Shown here one piece after another: positions 18,087 through 26,987 of a DNA stretch of 64,000 bases. This stretch comes from Microbacterium aerolatum. Lineage in GTDB: Bacteria > Actinomycetota > Actinomycetes > Actinomycetales > Microbacteriaceae. The position numbers and the translations under genes are program-made. Below the pieces are notes generated by a model. The model did not search any database and was not told where the DNA came from. It was given only the letters and a program-made list of their open reading frames with translations. The first letter of the stretch is position 1. Each line of letters begins with the position of its first letter. Where the stretch lies: contig NZ_BJUW01000008.1 in assembly GCF_007988825.1 (NCBI RefSeq), positions 1 to 64,000 on the forward strand, written 5' to 3'.

Positions 18087-18217
18087 TGGACCCGCTCATG
18101 CTGACCGTCTATGTACTCATCTGGCCAGTGATCGTCATCGGCACCCTCGTCGTGATCATCCGGGCGTTCGCAAAGGACGCCCGAGAGGCCAAGAAGGAAG
18201 GTCGTCAGATCATCTGA
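18086..18217 (+). CDS. Putative transporter small subunit (43 residues)
   Basis: A tiny membrane protein that starts within the symporter stop codon (TGATG) behind a good ribosome site, GGAAAGGAG. It has one hydrophobic helix (residues ~5-27, PLMLTVYVLIWPVIVIGTLV) and a charged C-terminus with KDAREAKKEGRQ. Such proteins occur next to this branch of sodium:solute symporters and are catalogued as putative transporter small subunits. A strong terminator begins 12 nt after its stop, so it closes the transcription unit. Confidence 0.85.
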   Translation: MDPLMLTVYVLIWPVIVIGTLVVIIRAFAKDAREAKKEGRQII

Positions 18218-18228
18218 TGACGCCCGGG

Positions 18229-18267
18229 AGAGGGCGGCAGCCGGTTCACTCCGGCTGCCGCCCTCTT
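18229..18267 (+). terminator. Intrinsic terminator after the symporter operon
   Basis: A perfect 16-bp hairpin (18229-18244 with 18251-18266) with a 6-nt loop TTCACT, followed by TTGCATTC. The stem holds GGGCGGCAGCCGG and its complement. The T tract is short, as is common in actinobacteria. Confidence 0.9.
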
Positions 18268-18326
18268 GCATTCAGCACCTTCGATGCGAGGATGGCAGGG
18301 ACGTCGCTCGCCGAAAGGAGCAGATC

Positions 18327-18674
18327 GTGACCGGATCACCCCTGACGCACACGAATCTCACGGAGCTCGAGGAGAGGCTCCTCGACAAGGCCCGCGAATC
18401 GAGCTCCCGCCGGGCAGCCGAGACGCTCTACGGAGGTCGTGACGCGGTGCTGCGACAGACCGCCATGGCGCTGCTCGACGAAGCCGAGCTCCCCGAGCAC
18501 GACAGTCCGCCGGAGGCGACGCTGCAGGTGCTCAGCGGCCACCTGCGGCTGACCGGTCAGGGCCGGTCCTGGGAGCTCAGCGCCGGGGACATCATGCCCA
18601 TCCCACCGGAGCGGCACAGCGTCCTCGCGCGGGAAGACAGCTTCTTCCTGCTGACGGTGCGCCGCTCCGTGTGA
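18327..18674 (+). CDS. Small cupin-domain protein
   Basis: A 115-residue single-domain cupin. Its C-terminal half shows the barrel pattern LQVLSGHLRLTGQGRSWELSAGDIMPIPPERHSV, with the conserved glycines and a late His, but few metal-binding His residues, so it may bind a ligand and not catalyse a reaction. It starts with GTG behind AAAGGAG. It follows the symporter terminator and is convergent with tctA, 7 nt from its stop. Role unknown. Confidence 0.78.
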   Translation: MTGSPLTHTNLTELEERLLDKARESSSRRAAETLYGGRDAVLRQTAMALLDEAELPEHDSPPEATLQVLSGHLRLTGQGRSWELSAGDIMPIPPERHSVLAREDSFFLLTVRRSV

Positions 18675-18681
18675 ACCGACC

Positions 18682-20259
18682 CTATCGCTCGCGCAGCTGG
18701 TCGGCGATCTCCTCGTCGACCGTGCGGATCGTCGCGGTGTCGACATCCGCCAGCGCGGCCTCGAATCGTGCCTGACGGCGCTTGAGCCAGACGCCGAGTA
18801 CGATGATCACCACCATGGCCGAGTAGATCACGATCGACACGGGGCTCTGCACGAGGTACAGCGGGTCGCCCTGGCTGATCGCCATGGCCTTGCGCAGCTG
18901 CTCCTCCGCCATCGGACCGAGGATGGCGCCGACGACCATGGGCGACACCGGGTAGCCGTGCCTGCGCATGAAGAAGCCGATGATCCCGAGCAGCAGCAGC
19001 ACGCCGATGTCGAACACCGTGAAGTTCGCCGCGTATGCGCCGAGCCCGGCGAAGACCAGGATCCCCGCGTACAGGTACGGACGCGGGATCTGTAGCACCT
19101 TCGCCCACATGCCCACCAGCGGCAGGTTGAGGATGATGAGCACGACGTTGCCGATGTAGAGGCTCGCGATCAGCGCCCACACGAGCGCCGGCTGGCTGTC
19201 GAACAGCAGCGGCCCCGGACGGATGCCATACGTCTGGAATGCCGAGATGATGATGGCGGCGGTCGCCGTGGTCGGCAGGCCCAGGGTCAGCAGCGGCACG
19301 AGCACGCCGGCCGCTGCCGCGTTGTTCGCCGCCTCAGGACCAGCGACGCCCTCGATCGCGCCCTTGCCGAACTGCTTGCGATAGGGCTCCTTCGTGAGGC
19401 GCTTCTCGGTCGCGTACGACAGGAACGTCGCCACATCCGCACCGCCGGCCGGGATCGACCCGATCGGGAACCCGATCGCCGTGCCGCGCAGCCACGGCTT
19501 CCAGGACCGCTTCCAGTCGCTCTTCTTCATCCACGAACGCCAGCTTCCGGACACCGGGATGATCGGCAGCGCGCCACTGCGCAGGCGGGAGCCGACGTAG
19601 AGCGCCTCACCGACCGCGAACAGCCCGACGGCCACGATCACGACGTCGATGCCGTCGCCGAGGTTCGGGATGCTGAAGGTGAAGCGCGCCTGGCCGGTGA
19701 GGGTGTCGGTGCCGACGAGCCCCAGGAACAGGCCGATCGCCAGCGACACGATGCCGCGGATCGGACTCGCACCCAGCAGAGCGCCGACGGTGAGGAAGGC
19801 GACGATCATCAGCGCGAAGTAGTCGCCGGGCCCAAGGGTGACCGCGAAGTCGGCGATGAACGGCGCGAACAGCGTGAGCAGTCCCGTCGCGATGGTGCCG
19901 GCGATGAACGAGCCGATCGCCGCAGTCGCGAGCGCGGCGGTGGCACGTCCCATGCGCGCCATCTTGTTGCCCTCCAGGGCCGTGACGATCGACGCCGACT
20001 CCCCCGGAGTGTTCAGCAGGATCGAGGTCGTGGATCCGCCGTACATGCCGCCGTAGTAGATGCCGGCGAACATGATGATCGCACTGGTGACGTCGAGCGT
20101 GTACGTCAGTGGCAGCAGCAGAGCCACCGTCATCGCCGGCCCGATGCCGGGGAGCACGCCGACAGCGGTGCCGAGCAGCACTCCGACGAACGCGAACAGC
20201 AGGTACTGCGGCTGCAGCGCGGTCGCGAAGCCGTCCATGAGCAGTTGCAGACTATCCAC
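18682..20259 (-). CDS. tctA: Tripartite tricarboxylate transporter, large permease TctA
   Basis: The large membrane subunit of a TctABC importer, which takes up citrate-like or other carboxylates with Na+. The 525 residues have about twelve hydrophobic segments. Family signatures are [21 protein letters not shown] residues near the N-terminus, [19 protein letters not shown], and [20 protein letters not shown]. It overlaps tctB by 8 nt and is the last gene of the tctCBA unit. Confidence 0.94.
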   Translation of the reverse strand: MDSLQLLMDGFATALQPQYLLFAFVGVLLGTAVGVLPGIGPAMTVALLLPLTYTLDVTSAIIMFAGIYYGGMYGGSTTSILLNTPGESASIVTALEGNKMARMGRATAALATAAIGSFIAGTIATGLLTLFAPFIADFAVTLGPGDYFALMIVAFLTVGALLGASPIRGIVSLAIGLFLGLVGTDTLTGQARFTFSIPNLGDGIDVVIVAVGLFAVGEALYVGSRLRSGALPIIPVSGSWRSWMKKSDWKRSWKPWLRGTAIGFPIGSIPAGGADVATFLSYATEKRLTKEPYRKQFGKGAIEGVAGPEAANNAAAAGVLVPLLTLGLPTTATAAIIISAFQTYGIRPGPLLFDSQPALVWALIASLYIGNVVLIILNLPLVGMWAKVLQIPRPYLYAGILVFAGLGAYAANFTVFDIGVLLLLGIIGFFMRRHGYPVSPMVVGAILGPMAEEQLRKAMAISQGDPLYLVQSPVSIVIYSAMVVIIVLGVWLKRRQARFEAALADVDTATIRTVDEEIADQLRER

Positions 20260-20797
20260 CGAACACCCCCGGGAGGATCGTGCCGAACGGCGGCAGGGAG
20301 AGCCCCAGCAGCGTACCGAACAACAGCTGCGTCACAACCCCGAGGCCGACGCCGATGATCAAGGTGCGCCACCAGCTCCCAGCTCCCAGCGCGAGCGAAG
20401 CGCCGGTGAACAGCACCACCACCGCCACCGGCCATCCCGCGATCGGGATGACGATCATGAGCGAGGCGAACGCCAGAGCGAGCAGCACGACGGTCTTCCA
20501 CGACGTGCGCGCCTCTGTGTCGACGTCTTCGCCCTCATCCGGCGCACCGACATCGCCGCGCAGGACCGCGATGAACGCCGCAAGGGATGACAGCAGCATC
20601 AGACCGGTCACGGCGTAGGGAACCACACGCGCGCCGAGCACGTTCGACGATCCCATCGGCTCGCGGATGAACCCGGTCATCACCAGCGCGACGACGGAGA
20701 ACACCAGGATCACCCCGATGAAGGCGAGCTCACCGAACCTGCGCGAGCGCGGGGCGCCGGCCGCAGCCGACGCCCCTGGAATGACGGGATCCGTCAT
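20252..20797 (-). CDS. tctB: Tripartite tricarboxylate transporter, small permease TctB
   Basis: The small membrane subunit of the TctABC importer. The 181 residues have four hydrophobic segments, e.g. [20 protein letters not shown], and a C-terminal [20 protein letters not shown], followed by LPPFG, typical of the family. ATG 20797 overlaps the tctC stop (ATGA), which decides the start over a longer frame reaching back into tctC. Confidence 0.9.
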   Translation of the reverse strand: MTDPVIPGASAAAGAPRSRRFGELAFIGVILVFSVVALVMTGFIREPMGSSNVLGARVVPYAVTGLMLLSSLAAFIAVLRGDVGAPDEGEDVDTEARTSWKTVVLLALAFASLMIVIPIAGWPVAVVVLFTGASLALGAGSWWRTLIIGVGLGVVTQLLFGTLLGLSLPPFGTILPGVFGG

Positions 20798-21822
20798 TCG
20801 ATGAGTCCGATCGTCTTCAGCGTCTCCTGCGTCGTCGCGATGTCGCCCTCCAGGAAGCTGGAGAACTCGTCGCCGATCAGGAACGCATCGGTCCATCCGT
20901 TCGTCTCGAGGATGCTCGTCCACGACTCGCTGTCGTGCGCCGCCGTGACGAGTTCCTCGAGCGCCGTCTTCTCATCGTCGGAAATGCCGCCGGGAGCGAT
21001 GAGTCCGCGCCAGTTCGTGACGACGAGGTCGATGCCCTCATCGGTCAGTGTCGGGGCGTCGGGGAGCAGTTCGGCCGGCTCATCGGACGAAACGGCCAGC
21101 GCCTTGAGCTCGCCGGCCTCCACCTGCTGCGCGAACTCGCCGACTCCGGAGATCCCGGCCTGCACCTGGCCGCCGAGCAGTAGTGTGAGCGCCTCGCCGC
21201 CACCGGAGTTGGCGATGTAGTTGAGCGTGTCCGGAACGTCTGCGGCCTCCACTCCGGCACCGATCAGCAGCTGGGCGGCGAGGATGTGGTCGATGCCGCC
21301 GGCGGATCCGCCGGTGATCGCCATCGCGGCGCCCTCCTCCGCCCAGGCGTCGACGAAGTCCTCGATGGTGTCGTACGGGCTGTCCTTCGGCACCACGACG
21401 ACGAGCGGCTCCTCGGTCAGCTTCGCGATCGGCGTCATCTCTTCGATGCGCACGTCCGAAGCGTTCGTCTCCACGGCTCCGACCATGACGCTGCCGGTGA
21501 TCATGAGGGTGTTGGGGTCGGTCTCGGTCGCGAGCGACGCGAGTCCGACGGTTCCGCCGGCGCCACCGATGTTCGTGACCGGCGCGGACGACACGAGCGA
21601 CTCATCGCTCAGCGTCTGCGCGAACGCCCGCGCGGTCTGGTCCCACCCGCCGCCGGGATCGGCGGGGGCGATCACCGCGGCGCTGTCGATCGCGGCCGCG
21701 CCACCATCGCCGTTCGCGCTGCCTCCTGGTGACGAACCGGTGCACGCTGCCAGGGACATGGCCGCGACGCCGAGAACGGCCACTGCGGCCAGACGGGTGC
21801 GGATGCGGATGTGCTGTGTCAT
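20794..21822 (-). CDS. tctC: Tripartite tricarboxylate transporter, substrate-binding lipoprotein TctC
   Basis: The extracellular solute receptor of the TctABC importer. The 342 residues begin with a lipoprotein signal ending at Cys27 (SLAAC). Family features are APADPGGGWDQTARAF, NIGGAGGTVGLASLA and TGGSAGGIDHILAAQLL. GGAGGAG stands 5 nt before the ATG. It is the first gene of tctCBA and lies divergent from a sensor kinase and response regulator, the classic arrangement for substrate-induced carboxylate uptake. The exact carboxylate is unknown. Confidence 0.94.
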   Translation of the reverse strand: MTQHIRIRTRLAAVAVLGVAAMSLAACTGSSPGGSANGDGGAAAIDSAAVIAPADPGGGWDQTARAFAQTLSDESLVSSAPVTNIGGAGGTVGLASLATETDPNTLMITGSVMVGAVETNASDVRIEEMTPIAKLTEEPLVVVVPKDSPYDTIEDFVDAWAEEGAAMAITGGSAGGIDHILAAQLLIGAGVEAADVPDTLNYIANSGGGEALTLLLGGQVQAGISGVGEFAQQVEAGELKALAVSSDEPAELLPDAPTLTDEGIDLVVTNWRGLIAPGGISDDEKTALEELVTAAHDSESWTSILETNGWTDAFLIGDEFSSFLEGDIATTQETLKTIGLIE

Positions 21823-21977
21823 GAACTCCTCCTCGAGTCCTCTCCGGCGTCGATGCCGGGTGCGGGTTCGGCGAGCCTATGACGGGTGCAGGACCGGCCT
21901 CGGGTTGTGTTCAGCACGGGAGGTTTTGGTCATTACGTACCCGGAGCGGTGCCGAGCCGGTCGAATAGCATGGGAGC

Positions 21978-23570
21978 GTGGTGAAGGCGATGACGCTCCG
22001 CACGCAGCTCGTGCTGCTGCAGGTGTTCATCGTGCTCGCCATCGTGCTCACCGTTGGCCTTGCGGCCATGCTCATGCAGGAGCGACAGATCCGCGAGGCA
22101 TCGCAGGAGCGCATGATCGCGGTCGCGCAGTCCGTGGCCCAGCTGCCCACGATCGTCGACGCATACGACGACGCCGATCCCGCTGCGGTCATCCAGCCCA
22201 TCGCAGAGCTCATCCGCGACTCGTCGAACGTCGCCTACGTCGTCGTGACGGACGACGAGGGCATCCGGTTCTCGCACCCCAATCCGGAGCGCATCGGCGA
22301 ACCGGTCTCGACCGATCCGAGCGTCGCGCTGGCCGGTGACATGTATGTCGGCACCCAGACCGGCACGCTCGGCGAGTCGTGGCGTGTGAAGGTGCCGGTC
22401 TTCGATGCCGACGGCGACGTGATGGGACAGGTTTCGGTCGGCATCCTGGAGTCCGCGCTCCGGGAGGACTTCTTGGGCGACATCACCGGCTTCCTGCTCG
22501 CGCTGGGCGCGGCAACCGTCGTCGGAGTCGTCGCCGCGACGGGCGTCGCGCGCATCGTGCGCCGCCGGATCTACGGTCTCGAGCCCGACGAGATCCGCGG
22601 GCTTCTCGAGACGCGCGAGGCGACACTGCACGGCATTCGCGAAGGCATGCTCGCTCTCGACGAGCGCGGCGACGTCTCGCTGTGCAATGACTCGGCGGCG
22701 CGCCTGCTGGGCCTCGGATCGCCGGCCGAGGCGATCGGCCGTCCGGCATCCGAACTGCTCGACGATCTGACCGCGCTCATCGCGGATTCGAGCGGTGACG
22801 ACTCCACTCCGCAGCGCCTGGTGCTCTCCGGAGAGCGCGTGCTGGTCGCACGGGCCGCCGCGGTGCGAGTGCAGGACCGGCGTGTGGGCACCGTCGTCAC
22901 TCTGATGGACCGCACCGAGCTCGACCAGGCGCTGCGGGACCTCGCCGGCGCCCAGAGCCTCGCGGAGGGCCTGCGCGCACAGCAGCACGAGTTCTCGAAC
23001 ACCCTGCACACGATCGGCGGGCTGATCGAGCTCGGCGAGTTCGATGCCGCCAGTCGTGTCATCGAACGTGCCGGCGACGGGGGCGCGCTGAGCCACCTGG
23101 ATGCCCCGGACGGCGTACAGGACATCGAGCTCGCCGCGATCCTGCTGGCCAAGCGCGCACGCGCACGCGAACTCGGCGTCGACCTCATCGTCTCGGACGC
23201 GGGGCGTCTGCCGTCCGGTCCCGCGGACGGCGATCTGAGCACGGTGGTCGCCAACCTAATCGAGAACGCCCTGGATGCTGCCGGCCGCGGCGGCCACGTC
23301 AGCGTGGCGATCGAACGGGATGCCGGCGGTGACACGACCATCCTCGTGGAGGACGACGGGCCCGGGGTGCCGATCGAGCATCGCGGCGACGTCTTCCGTC
23401 TCGGCTATTCGACCAAGAGCGACGACCGGCAGCGCGGGTACGGACTCACGCTGGTGGCGCGGATCGTCGAACGACGCGGCGGAACGGTGGAGCTCTCCCC
23501 CGCGACGGCCGGCGGTGCGCGCTTCGCCGTGCGGCTACCGGCCGCGGAGCGTGTCGGGGTGCCGACATGA
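21978..23570 (+). CDS. Sensor histidine kinase, CitA/DcuS type
   Basis: A membrane sensor of the citrate/fumarate family. The 530 residues show TM1 (~10-30), an extracytoplasmic CitA-like domain (~31-165) including FSHPNPERIG, TM2 (~168-190), a cytoplasmic PAS region (~215-310), the phosphoacceptor segment QQHEFSNTLHTIGG near residue 335, and the ATP-binding motifs LIENALDAA and EDDGPGVP. GTG 21978 is chosen because TAGCAT (21966-21971) ends exactly 6 nt upstream. It overlaps the response regulator by 4 nt and probably senses the carboxylate imported by tctCBA. Confidence 0.92.
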   Translation: MVKAMTLRTQLVLLQVFIVLAIVLTVGLAAMLMQERQIREASQERMIAVAQSVAQLPTIVDAYDDADPAAVIQPIAELIRDSSNVAYVVVTDDEGIRFSHPNPERIGEPVSTDPSVALAGDMYVGTQTGTLGESWRVKVPVFDADGDVMGQVSVGILESALREDFLGDITGFLLALGAATVVGVVAATGVARIVRRRIYGLEPDEIRGLLETREATLHGIREGMLALDERGDVSLCNDSAARLLGLGSPAEAIGRPASELLDDLTALIADSSGDDSTPQRLVLSGERVLVARAAAVRVQDRRVGTVVTLMDRTELDQALRDLAGAQSLAEGLRAQQHEFSNTLHTIGGLIELGEFDAASRVIERAGDGGALSHLDAPDGVQDIELAAILLAKRARARELGVDLIVSDAGRLPSGPADGDLSTVVANLIENALDAAGRGGHVSVAIERDAGGDTTILVEDDGPGVPIEHRGDVFRLGYSTKSDDRQRGYGLTLVARIVERRGGTVELSPATAGGARFAVRLPAAERVGVPT

Positions 23571-24250
23571 ACAGGCTTCGTACTCTGATCGTCGAGGACG
23601 ACTTCGCGGTCGCGCACGTCACCAGGGGCTTCGTGGAACGGCATCCGCACTACGAGGTCGTCGGCGTCGCCCCGACGGGCGCCGAGGCCCTGCGCGCACT
23701 GAGTGAGCAACGACCGGATGTCATGCTCCTGGACGTGTACCTGCCGGACATGTCCGGCATCGACGTGCTGCGCCGGCTCAGAACGGCGGGCGGCCATGTC
23801 GAGGTGATCGCGGTCACGGCCGCGCGCGATCTCGAGACCGTCCGCCGCGCTCGCGCGCACGGTGTGCATCACTATGTCGTCAAGCCGTTCCCCATGCAGA
23901 CGCTGCACGAGCGACTGGACGACGTCCGCCGCACTCTTGCGCGCGACGCCGAGCTGGGCGACACCGGCGAACTCGATCAGGTCACCGTCGACGCCCTGAT
24001 GCGGCGCGATGCGGTCGCGCTCGCCGGGCAGCGCAAGGGCGTCTCCAGGGCCACGCTGCAACGCGTCGCCGACACCATGGGACGTCACGGTCAGTCCGTC
24101 TCCGCCAGCGAGCTCGCCGAGACGCTGGGGATGTCCAGGGTGAGCGCACGACGCTATCTGGAGCGCCTCGTCGAGTCGGGCCTCGCCGCAAGCACCCCCA
24201 CGTACGGCGGCGTCGGCAGGCCGGAACTGCGTTACCGGCTGCGCGCCTGA
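23567..24250 (+). CDS. Response regulator, CitB/DcuR type
   Basis: A DNA-binding response regulator of 227 residues. The receiver domain (~1-125) has EDD at 10-12, phosphoacceptor Asp56 in LLDVYLPDMSG, and Lys in YVVKPF near residue 106. The C-terminal part (~150-225) holds a helix-turn-helix (SASELAETLGMSRVSARRYL). It overlaps the kinase gene (ATGA). Its likely target is the tctC promoter in the 155-bp divergent region 21823-21977. Its stop codon lies inside a 17-bp tandem repeat. Confidence 0.93.
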   Translation: MNRLRTLIVEDDFAVAHVTRGFVERHPHYEVVGVAPTGAEALRALSEQRPDVMLLDVYLPDMSGIDVLRRLRTAGGHVEVIAVTAARDLETVRRARAHGVHHYVVKPFPMQTLHERLDDVRRTLARDAELGDTGELDQVTVDALMRRDAVALAGQRKGVSRATLQRVADTMGRHGQSVSASELAETLGMSRVSARRYLERLVESGLAASTPTYGGVGRPELRYRLRA

Positions 24251-24295
24251 TCCGACGGAGGGCCTGATCGGCCGGAGTGCCTGATCAGCCGGAGG
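24245..24295. repeat. Three tandem copies of a 17-bp unit
   Basis: Copies at 24245-24261, 24262-24278 and 24279-24295, each GCCTGATCnGnCGGAGn. They span the convergent 3' ends of the response regulator and the DUF2188 gene; the first copy contains one stop codon and the third copy the other (on the opposite strand). Confidence 0.85.
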
Positions 24296-24584
24296 GATTG
24301 TCCAGCGGCATCCCGTTCTCGTCGGTCGTATCAGGGAGCGGGCTGTCCGTCTCCTTGTGTCCCACGACTGCCGGTGCGTCGTCAGCATCGCCGCCGTCGC
24401 CGATGCCGCCGGTCGGCTCCGGCTCCTCGACACTGTGCCGGGTGCCGCGCTCGGAGGCGAAGCTCGCGCCGGCGACCACGGCCTCCTCACGGCTGCTGAA
24501 GCTCAGCGAGTTCTCCGGTTCGCCCTCGACATGGTTGACCCACTGGCCGTTCTTCGAGCGCGTGATCACATCTCCGTCAGCCAT
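24285..24584 (-). CDS. DUF2188 family small protein
   Basis: A 99-residue protein. Residues ~1-45 fit the DUF2188 pattern (DVITRSKNGQWVNHVEGEP and EEAVVAGASFASERGTRH), a small fold found in proteins linked to stress and often duplicated. The acidic C-terminal half (PTGGIGDGGDADD... and KETDSPLPDTTDEN) is probably disordered. ATG 24584 is supported by GGAGG upstream and overlaps the stop of the 57-residue acidic protein by 8 nt. Role unknown. Confidence 0.8.
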   Translation of the reverse strand: MADGDVITRSKNGQWVNHVEGEPENSLSFSSREEAVVAGASFASERGTRHSVEEPEPTGGIGDGGDADDAPAVVGHKETDSPLPDTTDENGMPLDNPSG

Positions 24585-24750
24585 CGGCTTCCTCCGTCGT
24601 GTCTTCGCCTTCTGCCTGCGATGGGTGCCCGTCGAGCGCCGGATCCGGGTGCTGGCCTGCGCGTGCGGGATCCTCACCCTCCGCCTGCGAGGGATGCCCG
24701 CCGTCCGCGCCGGGCGTCTCGTGCGGGCGATGCTCGTCCATCTCATCCAT
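24577..24750 (-). CDS. Acidic 57-residue protein with a repeated decapeptide
   Basis: Not a family I recognise. The ATG at 24750 has an excellent ribosome site, AAGGAGG, 7 nt upstream, and the stop overlaps the DUF2188 start, so the two form a coupled pair. The protein is acidic and hydrophilic and probably disordered. GHPSQAEGED occurs twice (residues 18-27 and 41-50); the copies differ at seven codons, all synonymous, which is good evidence that the frame is translated and under selection. A stress or hydration-related role is only a guess from composition. Confidence 0.75.
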   Translation of the reverse strand: MDEMDEHRPHETPGADGGHPSQAEGEDPARAGQHPDPALDGHPSQAEGEDTTEEADG

Positions 24751-24848
24751 GGGTCAGCCTCCTTGGTTCGACTGATCCCACGCTAGGTCGCAGCTAGCAG
24801 CCGTTCGAGGGCCTTGCGCGCCTTCCGGCGAAGAGGTAGACCGCGGTG

Positions 24849-25538
24849 TCAGACGCCGGGGCGCACCGACAGGTCGGTGATCTGCGCGTCGCGCGGCAGG
24901 TCGAGTGCCGTGAGGATGGTCGTCGCGACGGATTCCGGGTCGATGAAGCGCTCCGGGTCGTATTCCGCGCCCTCCTGCTGGTGCACCCGCTCCTGCATCC
25001 CCGTCGCCGTGCGTCCGGGGAAGACCGACGTCACGCGGACGCCGTTCTCGGCCTCTTCCGCGCGCAACGCATCGGCGAGAGCCTTCAGACCGTGCTTGGA
25101 TGCCGCGTACGCCGCCCAGTCCGCATTGGCGCGGAGCCCCGCGCCGGAGTTCACGAACAGCACCTGCCCGCGCGAGACCCGGAGCATCGGCAGCAAGAGT
25201 CTGGTGAGCTCGGCCGGGGCGAGCAGGTTGACTGCAAGCTGCCGTTCCCAAACCGCCAGCGGAAGGTCGGCCACAGGACCGAGATCCACGACACCGGCCA
25301 CGTGCACGAGCGTGTCGATGCGATCCGGAAGATGCTGCTTCGAGAACGCCCATGACAGCCGACCCGGCTGCGCCAGGTCGCCGACCAGCGTCGAGGCCCC
25401 CGGGAACTGTGCGGCGACCTCGCGTGCGCGTCCGGCGTCGCGGACCAGCAGCACGAGCTCATCGCCGCGTTCATGAAGACGACGCGCCACCGCGGCGCCG
25501 ATACCGGCGCCCGCACCGGTGACCAAGTGCACCGTCAT
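24849..25538 (-). CDS. Short-chain dehydrogenase/reductase
   Basis: A 229-residue classical SDR with cofactor motif TGAGAGIGAAVA at residues ~7-18, VHVAGVVD, catalytic Ser in FVNSGAGLRA and the Tyr-x-x-x-Lys motif in YAASKHGLKA. It starts 1 nt after the rsfS stop and is the last gene of the rplU-to-rsfS housekeeping run. The substrate is unknown; orthologues often stand next to rsfS in Microbacteriaceae, as far as I know. Confidence 0.9.
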   Translation of the reverse strand: MTVHLVTGAGAGIGAAVARRLHERGDELVLLVRDAGRAREVAAQFPGASTLVGDLAQPGRLSWAFSKQHLPDRIDTLVHVAGVVDLGPVADLPLAVWERQLAVNLLAPAELTRLLLPMLRVSRGQVLFVNSGAGLRANADWAAYAASKHGLKALADALRAEEAENGVRVTSVFPGRTATGMQERVHQQEGAEYDPERFIDPESVATTILTALDLPRDAQITDLSVRPGV

Positions 25539-25539
25539 G

Positions 25540-25926
25540 TCAGGAAGAGGATTCCGCCGCAGCCTCGGTGAGCTCGATCGGGACGACCGGGCAGTCCTTC
25601 CAGAGGCGCTCGAGACCGTAGTAGACCCGCTCCTCGCCGTGGAAGACGTGCACGATCAGATCGCCGAAGTCCAGCAGCACCCAGCGGGCCTCTGTGCGGC
25701 CCTCTCGGCGCACGCGCTTGTGACCGGCTTCGCCCAACCGGTCCTCGACCTCGTCGGCGATTGCGGCGACGTTGCGCTCACTGTTACCGGTGACCAGCAG
25801 GAAGATGTCGACCAGGGGCAGCGGCTCCGACACGTTCAGCGCGACGAGATCCTCACCGCCCTTGGAAACAGCGGCGTCTGCGGCGATCTTGAGCATCGCC
25901 TCGGCATTCTCAGGTGATTGCATCAT
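25540..25926 (-). CDS. rsfS: Ribosomal silencing factor RsfS
   Basis: Binds ribosomal protein L14 of the large subunit and blocks subunit joining when nutrients are scarce. The 128 residues include VALNVSEPLPLVDIFLLVTG, GNSERNVAAIADEVE, RWVLLDFGDLIVHVF and YYGLERLWKDC, all typical. The start is ATG 25926 or the next ATG 25923; both overlap the end of the upstream membrane-protein gene. The neighbourhood nadD-X-rsfS is standard. Confidence 0.95.
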   Translation of the reverse strand: MMQSPENAEAMLKIAADAAVSKGGEDLVALNVSEPLPLVDIFLLVTGNSERNVAAIADEVEDRLGEAGHKRVRREGRTEARWVLLDFGDLIVHVFHGEERVYYGLERLWKDCPVVPIELTEAAAESSS

Positions 25927-26987
25927 CCCAGCACATTCGTTGTAAATGCGACGATGAGCGCGGCAGCGACGAGCAGAGCGAGCCCGCCTGCCGTGATCGC
26001 CAAAGTCAGCATGAGCCTGTTGCCCTTGTCGGGCGCCGGCGGTCGGATGACCTCACCGGCAGGTTTGATGGTGCTGACCGCAGAGCTGGCTGCGATCGGC
26101 GTGGGCGAGGATGCCGGCGGCAGCTCGCCGTCGATGAGGACGGCGTCGATGTCCTTGCCGTCGGTGGTGCCGTGCGCATGCCCCCGCGACCCCATGCCCC
26201 GCGGCAGTTCGTAGCTGCCGGTGATGAGCACCTCACCGGTCGAGGCGACGGGCCCGGACAGCGATCCCTCACCCGGGTGCGTGAAGATGAGCGTGTTCGG
26301 CGCACGGTGCGACCCAGAGGATCCCGTCGTGATCAGCTCGTCGAACGAGGGCGTGAACTCCGGGACCTCGGACTGCTCGCCGAGCAGCTGACGCCCGAAG
26401 GCCGGGCTGACGACGGGGCGCTCCCCCGTGGCGACGGGTTCTGCGACCGGGAGTTCATCGTGGTCTTCGTCGGAATCGTCGTGCTCGGACTCGGTATCGA
26501 ACGGGAACCCGGCTTCGGTCTCTGCCTCGGTCTCGTCGGCATCCGTGGCCTCAGCGACGGAGGCCTCATCCTCGGGGGCCTGCGAGGCTTCCCCGGCGTG
26601 CTGCGTTGCTGCTTCTGCGGGCACCGGTGCGAAGACCGGCACGCCGGAGACCAGGTCCTCGGACGGCGCGCTGTCCTCTTCCTGGTCCGCTGGAGCCGAC
26701 TCGGCCGGTTCGATCAGCGGAACGGATGCCGTGCGGATGCGCTCCTGCGCGCGGGCCTGACGGCGCGTCAGCGGCGCGGAGGCGTCGTCAACCGCTGCGG
26801 GCGCGGGCGGCACGTCTGCAGGTTCCGCAGCGCGCGGCAGAGGCGCTGCCGGGGCCTGCTCGGCTGCCGCCTTCGCAGCTGCCGCGGCTTCGTCCGCTCC
26901 GATGACCGGCGTGGCGCCGGTGAGGCGGATCTCCCGCAGCTGCTTGCGGGTCAGCGGCTGGTTGCCCTGCTGATCCGATGTGCTCAT
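25923..26987 (-). CDS. Conserved membrane-anchored protein between nadD and rsfS
   Basis: A 354-residue protein of unknown function. It has a basic motif near the N-terminus, [11 protein letters not shown] (~12-22), repeated as [14 protein letters not shown] (~72-85), a long Ala/Glu/Pro/Asp-rich segment that is probably disordered, a short conserved-looking region with [20 protein letters not shown], followed by [12 protein letters not shown] (~230-260), and one C-terminal transmembrane helix (~327-350). The N-terminus would face the cytoplasm. It overlaps both neighbours by 4 nt, so it is an integral part of the operon. Confidence 0.82.
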   Translation of the reverse strand: MSTSDQQGNQPLTRKQLREIRLTGATPVIGADEAAAAAKAAAEQAPAAPLPRAAEPADVPPAPAAVDDASAPLTRRQARAQERIRTASVPLIEPAESAPADQEEDSAPSEDLVSGVPVFAPVPAEAATQHAGEASQAPEDEASVAEATDADETEAETEAGFPFDTESEHDDSDEDHDELPVAEPVATGERPVVSPAFGRQLLGEQSEVPEFTPSFDELITTGSSGSHRAPNTLIFTHPGEGSLSGPVASTGEVLITGSYELPRGMGSRGHAHGTTDGKDIDAVLIDGELPPASSPTPIAASSAVSTIKPAGEVIRPPAPDKGNRLMLTLAITAGGLALLVAAALIVAFTTNVLG

